Shown one piece after another: positions 22,083-31,485 of a stretch of 64,000 nucleotides of DNA. The notes under the pieces were generated by a model. That model searched no databases. It was not told the DNA's origin and was given only the letters and a program-made list of their open reading frames with translations. This DNA comes from Timema cristinae (taxonomy: Eukaryota; Arthropoda; Insecta; Phasmatodea; Timematidae): assembly GCA_039000515.1 (NCBI GenBank), contig JBCFYV010000595.1, forward strand, positions 1-64,000, given 5' to 3'. The translations under genes were made by a program, and so were the position numbers. The stretch's first letter is position 1, and each line of letters begins with the position of its first letter.

Positions 22083-22768
22083 ATGCGGCTCGAGAAACAG
22101 ACAGATTCTTTAACTGTTCACAACAACGATCACGATGAGGGTAGAGCTTTACCTCAGAGACACGGTACGTTGTTACCCGATACTATCCGCTGCATCATCT
22201 GCGGACCTTCGAATTGCGGTAAAACCAACACCATGATCAGTCTGTTGGAGGAACCTAACGGCCTACGCTTCAAGAACGTGTACGTTTACTCTAAATCGCT
22301 GTACCAGCCCAAGTATCAACGTTTATCGAAGGTCCTCTCACTCATTGAAGGATGGCTATTTCCCTTATTCCACAACGCGGAAATTATTCCACCGTCCGAG
22401 GCTGAACCCGACTCTGTATTCATTTCGAGACGTCGCTTGCGATAAACAGTTTAATATACAGGCTTATTTCAGTATGGGTAGCATAAGCCATAGACTGTTT
22501 CTATCTCTGTCAGACGTACTCGCGCATCCCGAAACAGATGTTGAGAGATAACGCTAATCTTCTCATCCTATTCAGGATGGACGATACGAATCTGAGACAC
22601 GTCTACGACGATCACGTGAACACAGATATGACTTTCCAAAAATTTAAGGAGGTCTGCTCACTGTGTTGGAAAGAAAACAAGTACGATTTTCTGGTGGTGA
22701 GCAAAGATCATGAGATCGATAAAGGACGATATCGCTACAGGTTCGATACCTTTATCTTGCACGATTAA
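22083..22768 (+). pseudogene. A32/FtsK-like genome-packaging ATPase, frameshifted
   Basis: The first frame (ATG 22083) has the Walker A motif GPSNCGKT at residues 41-48, followed by LRFKNVYVYSKSLYQPKYQ. The Walker B region and sensor follow in the second frame (DVACDKQFNIQAYFSMG, about 22424-22475). After another shift near 22490 a third frame gives the FYLCQTYSRIPKQ-like segment and LRDNANLLILFRMDDTNLRH, ending at 22768 with GRYRYRFDTF. This order is diagnostic for the Polinton packaging ATPase of the HerA/FtsK-A32 group, which pumps the genome into the capsid. Two small indels break a gene of otherwise normal length (about 228 codons). The next gene begins 33 bp downstream. Confidence 0.92.
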
Positions 22769-22801
22769 CAAGAACGTATATTCAGTACACGGTAAGACAT
22801 C

Positions 22802-23674
22802 ATGTCGTCCATATCTAAATTCGGTCATAGCCTCTACAAATATAGATCTCTCATCGAGTCAGAGGGAAATCTAACTCTAAACTCTCAAGGGTATTACGAC
22901 GCTAGATCGAAAAGGATCGTCAACGTCGAGTCGCCCGTCACATCTAAGGATGCCTGTAACAAGTCTTACGTCGATAGGATGGATGCGAGGCATAGTAACG
23001 AGCAGATAATCGCTCTCAACACCGCCAAGGACCTCATCAAAGGACAGATGGAATCGCTGATCGAGGATTTGGAGAAGGATCGAATAAAATACGTCAACTT
23101 TGAGAAGAGCGCTCGTCAAGGGATGGAGGAGGTGCGGAAACTGGCTCAAGATCGTCTCGACGAAAATAAAACAACGCTTGACGCTTTAAGTTCAAAGCTG
23201 CTAAGCCTAGAGGAAACTTTCGAGATACAACGAACCATTTACAACGATTTTATAGTCGGAGGTGTACTACGCTTAAGAGGACCGGATGACAACAAGCTTT
23301 ACGATGCAGACGGTGTAGTTTTGCGAAACATAGGTATGCCCTCATTACCTTCAGACGCTGCGTCTAAAGCTTATGTAGACTCTACGGTTATTCGTAGTTT
23401 CATCTACATCTACTTGGATTCGAAACCTATGCGGAAGGATGCGAGACATTTCGAATTGACTCTAACGGGTGAACGTGGTTATAAGTTCAAGAGGGCGGGC
23501 ATCGTTTCAACGATGGTCATGAACTTGAAAGATATTATTTGCTTGTTGAATCTTAAAATTATCGACGATCCACCTTTCGAGGTGTCCAAAGATGACTCTA
23601 TATCTTTCATGATAGAAAAACGCCCGACAACGTCCCAGATTTTACACGTAGAATTAGGTTTTACTTACGTTTAG
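22802..23674 (+). CDS. Coiled-coil protein with phage tail-fibre-like motifs
   Basis: An intact frame of 290 residues. Residues 38-58 (RIVNVESPVTSKDA.NKSYVD) and 175-193 (RNIGMPSLPSDAASKAYVD) carry the 'I.N...P....DA..K.YVD' pattern common in phage tail-fibre and receptor-binding proteins, where it often precedes a trimeric stalk. Between them, residues about 60-150 are charged and heptad-like (for example KGQMESLIEDLEKDRIKY), consistent with a coiled-coil stalk. The C-terminal 100 residues are beta-rich in character and end in a hydrophobic strand. There is no signal peptide or membrane segment. It sits between the packaging ATPase and the integrase-neighbour gene. I infer an attachment-fibre-type virion protein. 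Another structural role is possible. Being intact among broken neighbours is notable. Confidence 0.6.
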   Translation: MSSISKFGHSLYKYRSLIESEGNLTLNSQGYYDARSKRIVNVESPVTSKDACNKSYVDRMDARHSNEQIIALNTAKDLIKGQMESLIEDLEKDRIKYVNFEKSARQGMEEVRKLAQDRLDENKTTLDALSSKLLSLEETFEIQRTIYNDFIVGGVLRLRGPDDNKLYDADGVVLRNIGMPSLPSDAASKAYVDSTVIRSFIYIYLDSKPMRKDARHFELTLTGERGYKFKRAGIVSTMVMNLKDIICLLNLKIIDDPPFEVSKDDSISFMIEKRPTTSQILHVELGFTYV

Positions 23675-23722
23675 ATATAATGAACCGTTTCTTCACGGTA
23701 AGAGACATTCACACCTTACATC

Positions 23723-24457
23723 ATGACGACGAAGGTTGCGGAGGATATCATAAAAGCTAGTAAGATTATTAAACGAAAGTATAAGCAACTACGTGATGCC
23801 CGGCACGAGTCTGAGCACGTCACGAATGAAACGTTCAAACCTATCACGGATCCTCTAAACAAGATGGTGAAGGCGCTCGCGGAACCTGAGGAGACGGAAG
23901 CCTTACCTGAGACATTGGAAAACAACCATCTATTGGATACTTATCTTTATTCATCTCACGCACATTCCGATAAGACCTACGGAGTCCGTCATGAAGGTGA
24001 CTCTACCAAGCTCGGAGATAGCCGTATCGTATTCAACGGGAGAGACGGCACAATACTCCTTAACAATAAGACGGTACCGTATACTCGAGGGCTATTAGAA
24101 TTACTTTTCAGAAGAGCACCTGTCCATTATACTAAGGACGATCTGAAAGTATACAAGTCTATGCTTGAAGAAACGAACGCGCATCGGTTGAGAAACGAAC
24201 CATACCTCGTATCAGATGCGAGCCGGATCAAAGTATTCGTTAATCATCAAACCTATGTTTGAGGAGGAGCTTGAGGGTGAGGGTTTATACAAGATGGAGA
24301 CAGGAAGAGGGGTCGATTATACCTATGGGACGATCCTAACGAATTGGTCGATCGATTACGACTCTTGCGCGCATCTACCGAGGCTGGTCATTCCGCTCAC
24401 CATAACGAGATCGTTTCTATCATTGAGGAATTACGCGAGGCGGGAATCATCGTATAA
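23723..24457 (+). pseudogene. Conserved integrase-neighbour protein (probably DUF8207), frameshifted
   Basis: The ATG at 23723 opens a Lys/Glu-rich N-terminal helix region followed by DKTYGVRHEGDS..LGDSRIVF, RGLLELLFRRAP, TKDDLKVYKSMLEETNAH. This is a domain I know from animal Polintons and other insect and spider elements directly before the integrase (I believe it is the group annotated DUF8207; I am not certain of the name). The frame ends early at 24260-24262. The next conserved parts lie in a second frame (KYSLIIKPMFEEEL ... DYTY) and then again in the first (EAGHSAHHNEIVSIIEELRE), ending at 24455-24457. Two compensating indels near 24230 and 24325 explain this. Function is unknown. Confidence 0.72.
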
Positions 24458-24458
24458 A
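24453..24458 (+). promoter_or_regulatory. TATA box of the integrase gene
   Basis: TATAAA overlaps the stop codon of the preceding gene and lies 38 bp before the integrase ATG (24491). Its spacing to the ATG is almost the same as for the TATA box of the next gene (25457). Confidence 0.55.
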
Positions 24459-24490
24459 GACGTACATCTCTTCTGTACTTTATCACAATC

Positions 24491-25417
24491 ATGTCTGGCG
24501 TCAAGTGGGAGATTGCACGTGAACTTCATCGTCCGGCAAGACGACGATTTCCTCGAAGACACGTTAGCGTACGAGGCTTGAACGAGCTCCTTCAGGCCGA
24601 TCTGGTGGAGATGATACCCTACTCTGGATCGAATAAGGGCTTCAAGTACCTTCTCACCGTCATCGACGTGTATTCCAAGAGGGCTTGGGCCGCACCCGTC
24701 AAGACTAAGACGGGTAAGAACGTCAGCGCCGCAATGGCTCTCCTCCTCAACAAGGTGGGTTTACCTCGCGTACGTCATCTCCAAACGGATAATGGTACAG
24801 AGTTTTACAACCCGGAATTCAAAACGCTCATGAAGAGAAAGAGAATCAATCATTATTCTACATACAGCAACGTCAAGGCTAGCGTCGTGGAACGATTCAA
24901 TCGTACTCTCAAGAACATGATGTGGAGGAGGTTCACGGCTAAAGGTTCATATCGATGGATCGATATGATCGATTCCTTACTGGACGAATACAACCGAACA
25001 GTACACTCGACCATAAAGATGAGACCTATAGACGTCAAGGACGATAGACTTTTACATACCGTCTATAAACGTTTCAAGATGTTAGATTCCACGCCGAACA
25101 TTTTTAAAGTAGGTGATATAGTTCGTATCAGCAAGTATAAGGACGTTTTTGAAAAGGGTTATACTGCGAACTGGTCGACCGAACTGTTTAAAATACGTAA
25201 CGTCGTCGAGACTAATCCCAGGACCTTCCTACTCGAAGATATGAAAGGTAATCCTATCACGGGAGGTTTCTACGGTAAGGAGCTTAGAAAAACTTCGTAT
25301 CCGGATGTTTACCTCGTAGAGAAGATAATCAGACGTTCTGGAAATAGAGTATACGTCAAATGGTTAGGCTTCGACTCGTCTCACAATTCGTGGATCGAGG
25401 CGAAGGATATAGTGTAG
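24491..25417 (+). CDS. Polinton integrase with chromodomain
   Basis: An intact 308-residue retroviral-type integrase. The catalytic triad is visible as Asp37 (QADLVEM), Asp100 (QTDNGTEF) and Glu134 (VERFNRTLK). The flanks are typical of Polintons: PARRRFPRRHV before the core and KGFKYLLTVIDVYSKRAWA after the first Asp. A DNA-binding SH3-like part follows (FKVGDIVRISKYKDVFEKGY, then WSTELFKI). The C-terminus is a chromodomain (VEKIIRRSGNRVYVKWLGFD, then NSWIEAKDI), which in related elements can tether integration to modified chromatin. I see no clear N-terminal HHCC zinc-binding part. It is one of the few open genes in this copy. The product would cut and join the element ends, producing the 6-bp duplications seen here. 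Confidence 0.97.
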   Translation: MSGVKWEIARELHRPARRRFPRRHVSVRGLNELLQADLVEMIPYSGSNKGFKYLLTVIDVYSKRAWAAPVKTKTGKNVSAAMALLLNKVGLPRVRHLQTDNGTEFYNPEFKTLMKRKRINHYSTYSNVKASVVERFNRTLKNMMWRRFTAKGSYRWIDMIDSLLDEYNRTVHSTIKMRPIDVKDDRLLHTVYKRFKMLDSTPNIFKVGDIVRISKYKDVFEKGYTANWSTELFKIRNVVETNPRTFLLEDMKGNPITGGFYGKELRKTSYPDVYLVEKIIRRSGNRVYVKWLGFDSSHNSWIEAKDIV

Positions 25418-25456
25418 AAGGAGGGGAGGGCGCGTTCCCCTCCTCCATCCCGAGCG

Positions 25457-25462
25457 TATAAA
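25457..25462 (+). promoter_or_regulatory. TATA box of the acidic ORF
   Basis: TATAAA in a GC-rich context, 40 bp before the ATG at 25497. Confidence 0.55.
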
Positions 25463-25496
25463 GCGGGCGTGAGACGGGGGACGTATCTCATTCAAC

Positions 25497-26090
25497 ATGT
25501 TTAGGCAGTTGGGTTACCGTCTGGAGGACATGAGCGATATTAAGATTTCGAACGGCGGTTTAGAATACCATATCGCGCGTGCCGACAAAGGTTACAGCTA
25601 GTGCTGTGATTCTTCCGTGCACTGGTTCGGATGCCATAATCCTGGAATGTGGGAATCGAGTCAGTCTGTCGAACGCTGTTCTAGCGCTTGTCCGGTCTAC
25701 AATCTTAAGGAAGGAGACGACCCGCTAATTCTCCGGGAATCGAGTCGGTCCATCGAACGCAGTTCTACAGCTTTCCTCGAGGATGAGCCGGAATCGAGGC
25801 AGCCCGGTACTACAGCTTGGCCCGAGGAGGAGGAAAACGCTTTGTGCATCGAGTTGGACCGAATCGAGCGTGAGGAACTCGATCGGGTCAAGCACGTCTC
25901 TGAACTTGAAAAGTTTCGTACGTACAACGTTCGCCACCTAGAAGGAGACGAAGAGATCAGTGAGGATGAGGATGAGCCGAACATCATAACGCTAGACTAT
26001 GTAGGCAAAGTGCATCTGCCTGGTAAAAACTTTGGTGCACGCTACAGGAGCCGCTTTAACGCTTCACAGAGAGGACTTATATCTGGGTGA
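25497..26090 (+). pseudogene. Acidic protein of unknown function, interrupted by TAG
   Basis: The ATG at 25497 follows a TATA box and encodes MFRQLGYRLEDMSDIKIS and on to residue 34. TAG at 25599-25601 then interrupts the frame, but the same frame stays open to 26090 (no stop for 160 more codons). The downstream part is strongly acidic and has two related blocks (WESSQSVERCSSACP and RESSRSIERSSTAFL), then EEEENALCIELDRIEREELD and EGDEEISEDEDEP. It ends ARYRSRFNASQRG before a frame change. I do not recognise a family. Either it is one gene of about 197 codons with a nonsense mutation, or there are two genes, the second starting at ATG 25647. It is the last gene before the right terminus. Confidence 0.5.
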
Positions 26091-26620
26091 AGGCGAGTAC
26101 GAACTGTTCAAGTGGTGAAGTGTTCTAACATGTTTAGAGAAAGATATTTTTTTTGTACGCATCAAGTGAAAGACTATGAGGGACTTTGGTGCGTGCTACA
26201 GGAGCCGCTTTAACGCTTCACAGAGAGGACTGATATATCTGAGTGAAGGCGAGTACGAACTGTTCAAGTGATGAAGTGTTCTAACATGTTTAGAGAAAGA
26301 TATTTTTGTATGTATCATAATAATCTGGGTGAAGGCGAGTACGAACTGTTCAAGTGGTGAAGTGTTCTAACATGTTTAGACCAAACTTTAGAGAAATATA
26401 TTTTTGTGTGTATCATAATAATCTGGGTGAAGACGAGTACGAACTGTTCAAGTGGTGAAGTATTCTAACATGTTTAGAGAAAGATATTTTTTGTATGTAT
26501 CATAATAATCTGGCTGAAGGCGAGTACGAACTGTTCAAGTGATGAAGTATTCTAACATGTTTAAACAAGACTTTAGAGAAAGATATTTTTTGTATGCATC
26601 AAGTGAAAGACTATGAGGGA
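26030..26620 (+). repeat. Tandem repeats of the 3' end of the acidic gene
   Basis: The unit 'gaaggcgagtacgaactgttcaagtg' followed by 'gaag.gttctaacatgttta' and 'gagaaagatatttttt' occurs five times (about 26083, 26246, 26330, 26430 and 26516). A longer piece that includes the coding end (ggagccgctttaacgcttcacagagagg) occurs twice (about 26048 and 26201). The array therefore arose by repeated duplication of the gene's 3' end. Confidence 0.88.
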
Positions 26621-26730
26621 AAGAGAATTTATATGTATGTATGTATCATCATAATCTTAAGAATATACTCGCTAAATAAAAAAGTTGTACTATTTATTTA
26701 AGTCCTTGATCATAGAAATAAAAGCTAAGG

Positions 26731-27206
26731 TGCTATGTATGTTTCATTCGGAGCAGGAAAATATCATTTTAGATATGTATTTTTTCCAGGCTGTTCGAGG
26801 GAAGGAGGGCTATACCCGTCATCTCCTACTCTGAGAGAGAGGGAGAGACAGAGAGGTAGAAAGAGGGGAGAAGAGAGGGAGAGAGAGACAGAGATAGAAA
26901 AGATAATTTTAGATATGTATTTTTTTCAGCATAGTCTAAAAAACTGTTCGAAGGAAAGAGAGAGAGAGAGAGAGAGAGTGAGAGACAGAGAGATAGAAAG
27001 AGGGGAGAAGAGAAGGAGAGAGAGACAGAGATAGAAAAGATCATTTTAGATATGTATTTTTTTCAGCATAGTCTAAAAAACTGTTCGAAGGAAAGAGAGA
27101 GAGAGAGAGGAGGAGAGGGAGAGACAGAGAGATAGAAAGAAGGAAGGTGAGGAAGAGAGAGACAGAGAGATAGAAAGAGAGAGACATTTCTCCCGTCTCT
27201 ACGCAC
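26731..27206. repeat. Right subterminal segment with GA-rich runs
   Basis: This starts gctatgtatgtttcattcgg and repeats 'atcattttagatatgtatttttt' three times, each followed by long (GA)n tracts. It ends gagacatttctcccgtctc against the terminal repeat. It is homologous to 16222-16560. The open frames here are low-complexity artefacts. Confidence 0.8.
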
Positions 27207-27360
27207 CCGCGAATCCACGCGGCGGGAGGGGGGGGAACACGCGAGACTGCAGCGAGGGAAGGGGAGAGGAAGGGGAGAGGAGTGAGGCACGATCAATCAC
27301 CTCACCCTCCCTCCATCCCTCACCCCCTCTGTGATCTGATAGTTGACTTTCTGTCTTACT
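27207..27360 (-). repeat. Right terminal inverted repeat
   Basis: Reverse complement of 7837-8001 with few differences; it has two rather than three copies of the ctccccttcct unit and ends ctttctgtcttact. Confidence 0.93.
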
Positions 27361-27366
27361 CAAGGC
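27361..27366. repeat. Right target site duplication of the Polinton
   Basis: caaggc, identical to 7831-7836. Confidence 0.93.
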
Positions 27367-27830
27367 CTAGCAGCTGGGTCGTGTTATTGTGTAGAGTAGA
27401 AACGAACTCAGGTCATTGCTTTATAAATCATCCTTTTAAAAAAGTCTTGAACTATTTTTTTCAAATAAATATCTGGGGAGGGGAGTGATAAATAATACTG
27501 TATACTTATTTATCAGAGAAAAAATGTATTTAAGATAAAATTAGAGATAACTTATTTTTGAAGATTTTGTCACTAACTATAATAACCTATACGAGAGAGA
27601 ATGTAGCTTACGATTTTGTCGTACCATTTATTTGAGTTTATTAGTAAGCAAGTAAAATAAAAAATAACTAAAATTTAATGTGCTAAATTTGGCCACTGTT
27701 ATTTGTTTAGTTTTTAAACTTTAAAGGCTAAAGAGGCAACACAATATTTTAAAAGCCGTTTCATTTCGGAGACTAGAAAAATTTTGACTATAAATATATC
27801 TATTATTTTTATTACTGATATCACCACGTC
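27367..27830. other. AT-rich flank, no gene
   Basis: Host DNA right of the Polinton, AT-rich with stops in all frames. Confidence 0.5.
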
Positions 27831-28062
27831 ATACTACCTGTTCATGTTATACGCATATATGATAATCTAATCTGGTAGTAATGAGGAAGGAAGCATTTGA
27901 GAGGTTATCTACCGGCATTTTTATTTTGGAAGATGGGGAAACAATTTAGGAACTCTACCCTCAGTAGATCCGACCAGGATTTGAACCCCAAGTGCTCCAC
28001 TATCAGCAGGCCAATTTACTATTGGATTGACGCCTTAAACCACTCGGCCACTGAAGTGGGTA
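27830..28062 (-). repeat. tRNA-derived SINE, nearly full length
   Basis: The plus strand shows the shared family order: a 'tactacctgttcatgttatacgcatatatga' start, a body with 'gcatttttattttggaagatggggaaac', then 'ccgaccaggatttgaacccc' and 'ccactcggccac'. Read on the minus strand the last two are a tRNA-Ser/Leu-like box A (tggccgagtgg) and box B (ggttcaaatcc), so the SINE runs on the minus strand with its tRNA head at the right. Confidence 0.72.
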
Positions 28063-28379
28063 TCTGTTATTTAATACGGTGTTTACAGTTTTCAAACATA
28101 GGATTTACACAATTTTCCAGAAATAAATGTTTTTGGGAATAATTTTTCATCCTATTGGTATATTTTAACTTTAGTAATATCTCCATGGTGTCAGCCTGCA
28201 AGGCTATACCAATCGAGAGTCTGCCGTATGTTGGCGAAGATAGGGCCAACATTTTCAAGCTGAGGGTGTCATGTGGTCAGCACAACAAACCCTCCAGCCT
28301 TCTATCTCAGTTTTCTAGACTGAAGCGCTACTTATTAATTCAATTATCTCCTCATTTGTCCTCACGAGGTTGATTTTGG

Positions 28380-28495
28380 TTCCGTTTCAGACCCACTGCT
28401 TCACAGACAGAATTAGGGGCACTGGGGATCGAACCCGGGACTTCGGGACCTGAAGTCAGTAAATTTGACCACTATACCACAGAGGCTGTCGGGTA
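28380..28495 (-). repeat. Second tRNA-derived SINE type
   Basis: On the minus strand a box A-like 'tgtggtatagtgg' (28469-28481) and a box B GGTTCGATCCC (28425-28435) have tRNA-like spacing, with no closing acceptor stem. The sequence differs from the more common SINE of this window, so it appears to be a separate family. Confidence 0.5.
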
Positions 28496-28499
28496 TCAA

Positions 28500-30700
28500 A
28501 TACTTACTTACTTTATGGCATAAGGAACACAAAAGTTCATTAACTTTAATGGTTTTAAATATATTTTACTTATCATCGGCTTCATGTCGTGGTCAAGATT
28601 GCTAAAGCGCTTTGACTGAGCACTGAGTGCGTAAATTAATCAGCTCTAGTAACTTTGCTAGTTCGACTCCCTGTAAGGGTGAAATTACTTAGTACTAGCG
28701 TGATACGAACTCGGCCAAGGCACAAGAGATTTTGAACATACAATAAGTGCGTTACAGAGTGTTAGTAACATTTACTTTCAGCCAAGAGCTTTTTTAGAAA
28801 GTGTACTTGAAACATCAGAATAATCACTACGTTGTTATATAGAAATATTTATTTGTATCTTAATTTTGATATTATTTCTACAATAAATAAAATAGTATCG
28901 CTACTCATCCATTGTATTTAAATTAGTAGATACAGATAGCCTAAGGGCCATTAATATGATACCATTAAACAAAACTTGCCCTTTACGACAAGCAGTTAAA
29001 TAATCAATTATATCTTTGAGTTTCTTTGTGCGCCCTTTCTTCACAAACTTGTTATTCACAAGGATATAAAATAATATTGTTTAAATACTTTTCCACCTCA
29101 AAATTTATACAATCCATTGGATCTTGTTCGAAAGAAAAAAATAGTCACATTTTATTAATTATATAAAAATAATCATCGAGCGTACTTATTGCTCGGGATT
29201 CGATACATTTCTTCTAAAAATAGCGCACAAACTGCGAGAATGCAACAAATTCAAATTAAAAGTAATCACATTTAACAAGCTAATTAAATAAAATTAACAT
29301 ATTCACACTTTGAGTACAAAAAACTTCGTTCATTAATTTTTTGAAAAATAACTTATTCCAAAGTCAAATCTTAGACCGTAAAATAAATATAGTAGATAAA
29401 AACATACTGAGAACATCTCCAAATTACATTTAGAACAAATTTTATTTAAAATAACTATGTTTGATATGAGCAGGAATGTTTATTTTTATTTATTATAATA
29501 TTGGATTAAAAATTCAATGTACAGTAGTTTTCATATACTTTGAATATTAACACTTATTATTACGATGTGTAGTGCTCAAGAATGAGAAAACCCATGAAAG
29601 AATGTAAGATAAGAGTGAAGAATGTTACATGTTTTACTGCCTCAGTTAAATAAGGGCTAATGTCATAAAACTTTGTGTATGGAAAAGCGTGTGGTTTTTT
29701 CCTTTGAAAATAATGTATCACTAGAGTAATACTCTCATTGAAGTAAGTAGGGACCAACTATATTTATTCACACAGCAGGAAGACTTTGTGAGTATTTTAG
29801 TTACTGAATATATTAAGATGTTTATATTTAACTATGCAAATTTTCATAATTGGACATTGGCCCTTCTTATCCCAATGCACATGGTATTAATGTTTCTTTG
29901 ACTTAAGAAGGTCATAGAGATTAGATTAATCCTCCATTGCCGCCTGAATTCCGATACAGCAGGTTAGCCAACGTATGCAAAACGATACGAGCTTGTAAAT
30001 GGGCAATGATCATACTAACGGCACCTATTATCAACTAAGATAACTATTTGCAGAAGGAAAAGTTGTATTTAAAACTATGTATTCTTACTAAAGTGTCGAC
30101 TTGCGAGTCGTTACAGCTCAATGACGTCGTGTTTATTGAAGCCAACCCAAATTTAAAAATACATTTAAGAAGAAGAAAAAAAAAATTAAATAATATGTTA
30201 TAAACAAACACTCTAGCTTAATTGTACAAATAAAATAAATAAATCTATTAATAATTTTTGTTTTCCCATTTAAAATGCATTGAAATGGAAACATTTTAAC
30301 GAAAATATTTCAATAACTATTTTTAGTATGGTTTGAAAATTCCATAAGAATTATGAAAGATGCCCAGATATGTTACTAAAATAAATAAAAAATAACAAAG
30401 GTTGAATTATTAGATGTTTTTTTTAAAACATTTTTTTGTTTTTAACCGTGCATTTATGGGTAGGCTCAGCCTTAATTTGAGTCAGAGCCAGAATCTACGT
30501 ACGTGAAAAAGAGAAAATCCGTTTTTGTATGAGACAGAAGATGAGCCGATACAAAATGCAAAACAGCAGTTCAAAATGAACTTTTATTTTGCAAACCTAA
30601 AAACTTCAATAAACTTATAAATGAACGATTTATCAAGATGTAAGAAATCACATGTATGTTTGGATTCTTTACAACATCAATATCTTAGAGGACGGAAACC
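28500..30700. other. AT-rich DNA, no gene seen
   Basis: No frame has recognisable domains. One minus-strand open stretch (29560-29757) is unremarkable. Confidence 0.5.
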
Positions 30701-30707
30701 TACCTAC

Positions 30708-31156
30708 TAGGGTTGTGTGAAGCTTCAAAATTTTGACTTGGCTCGAAACAAACATCAGCTTCAAATTCGTTTGGAAAAAAAAATTCGGCTTCAAAGCTTC
30801 GACAATAAAATTATTGACAGCTTAAATACTCAATTTATGTTCAATTACAGCCATTCTGAGTTGTTTTGTAACTTATAAATTAATATTTACAGGGGAAAAA
30901 TAAATCTGAAGTAGGTAAATTAAATGCATGTTGTTATAGTAGCTTGATTTATCATATTGAAACAAATTATTACAAACAATTGGTCAATAAAACATTTACA
31001 AGTAATTTTAGTGCATTAAGTAACCACAATATAATATTTTTTCAGGCGTAAAACAAATAACAAAAATTATTCTAACTTTGATTCGGCATCAAGAATATTT
31101 CATATATTCGATTCGAGTTCACTTCGAATTGTAAAAGTGGATTTCGCACACCCCTA
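30708..31156. mobile_element. Non-autonomous hAT-like element
   Basis: The ends are imperfect inverted repeats typical of animal hAT elements: left tagggttgtgtgaagctt, right (reverse complement) taggggtgtgcgaaatcc. Inside each end are repeated gcttc/ttcgaa subterminal motifs (for example 'cggcttcaaagcttcgac' on the left, 'gattcgagttcacttcgaattg' on the right). The length is about 450 bp with no coding sequence. The flanking 8-mers do not match, so I cannot confirm a target duplication. Confidence 0.5.
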
Positions 31157-31485
31157 TCATAGCGTATAGAAATAAGAAAGTGTGTACACTTGTCGTTACA
31201 TCGTTACATGCAATTCAATTAGCAGCGCTGCGGTGTATTAGAGAAACTTGAGTGATGCAATCGAACTGGCCGTGTATTGTACCGGCATTGCGTATAGGAA
31301 TTAAAATGAGAGTGCTGTATTATTTTGTGTGTTAGACATTCATTCGTTGCGTTTTGTGTTTGAAACCTCTGATTTTAAATTCAAGAATGTTCTTTTTGTT
31401 ATTATTTTAGTAATGAAGTATTCAGTCTATGTAAGTAATTTATATTTATATTCTTCTAGTACTAGTATATCTTTCAATCATGATG

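Larger units (their letters stand above)
7837..27360. mobile_element. Complete Polinton/Maverick element
   Basis: The element is 19,524 bp, with terminal inverted repeats that begin 5'-AG, as in known Polintons, and identical 6-bp flanking duplications. It encodes the full diagnostic set: protein-primed DNA polymerase B, retroviral-type integrase with chromodomain, A32/FtsK-like packaging ATPase, adenain-like cysteine protease, double-jelly-roll major capsid protein and single-jelly-roll penton-like protein, plus accessory genes. Base composition is more balanced than the flanking AT-rich DNA. Replication and capsid genes are split into plus- and minus-strand blocks around a divergent promoter at 22022-22082. 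Long repeat arrays (8890-11170, 15240-18320, 26035-27200) lie between or inside genes. Several genes carry frameshifts, so this copy is probably not autonomous as assembled. Confidence 0.96.

Noticed and set aside
28380..28495. Functional tRNA gene
   Set aside because: Box A and B are present, but the acceptor and anticodon stems do not close.
30700..31164. 8-bp target duplication for the hAT-like element
   Set aside because: The flanking 8-mers (ctacctac and tcatagcg) do not match.
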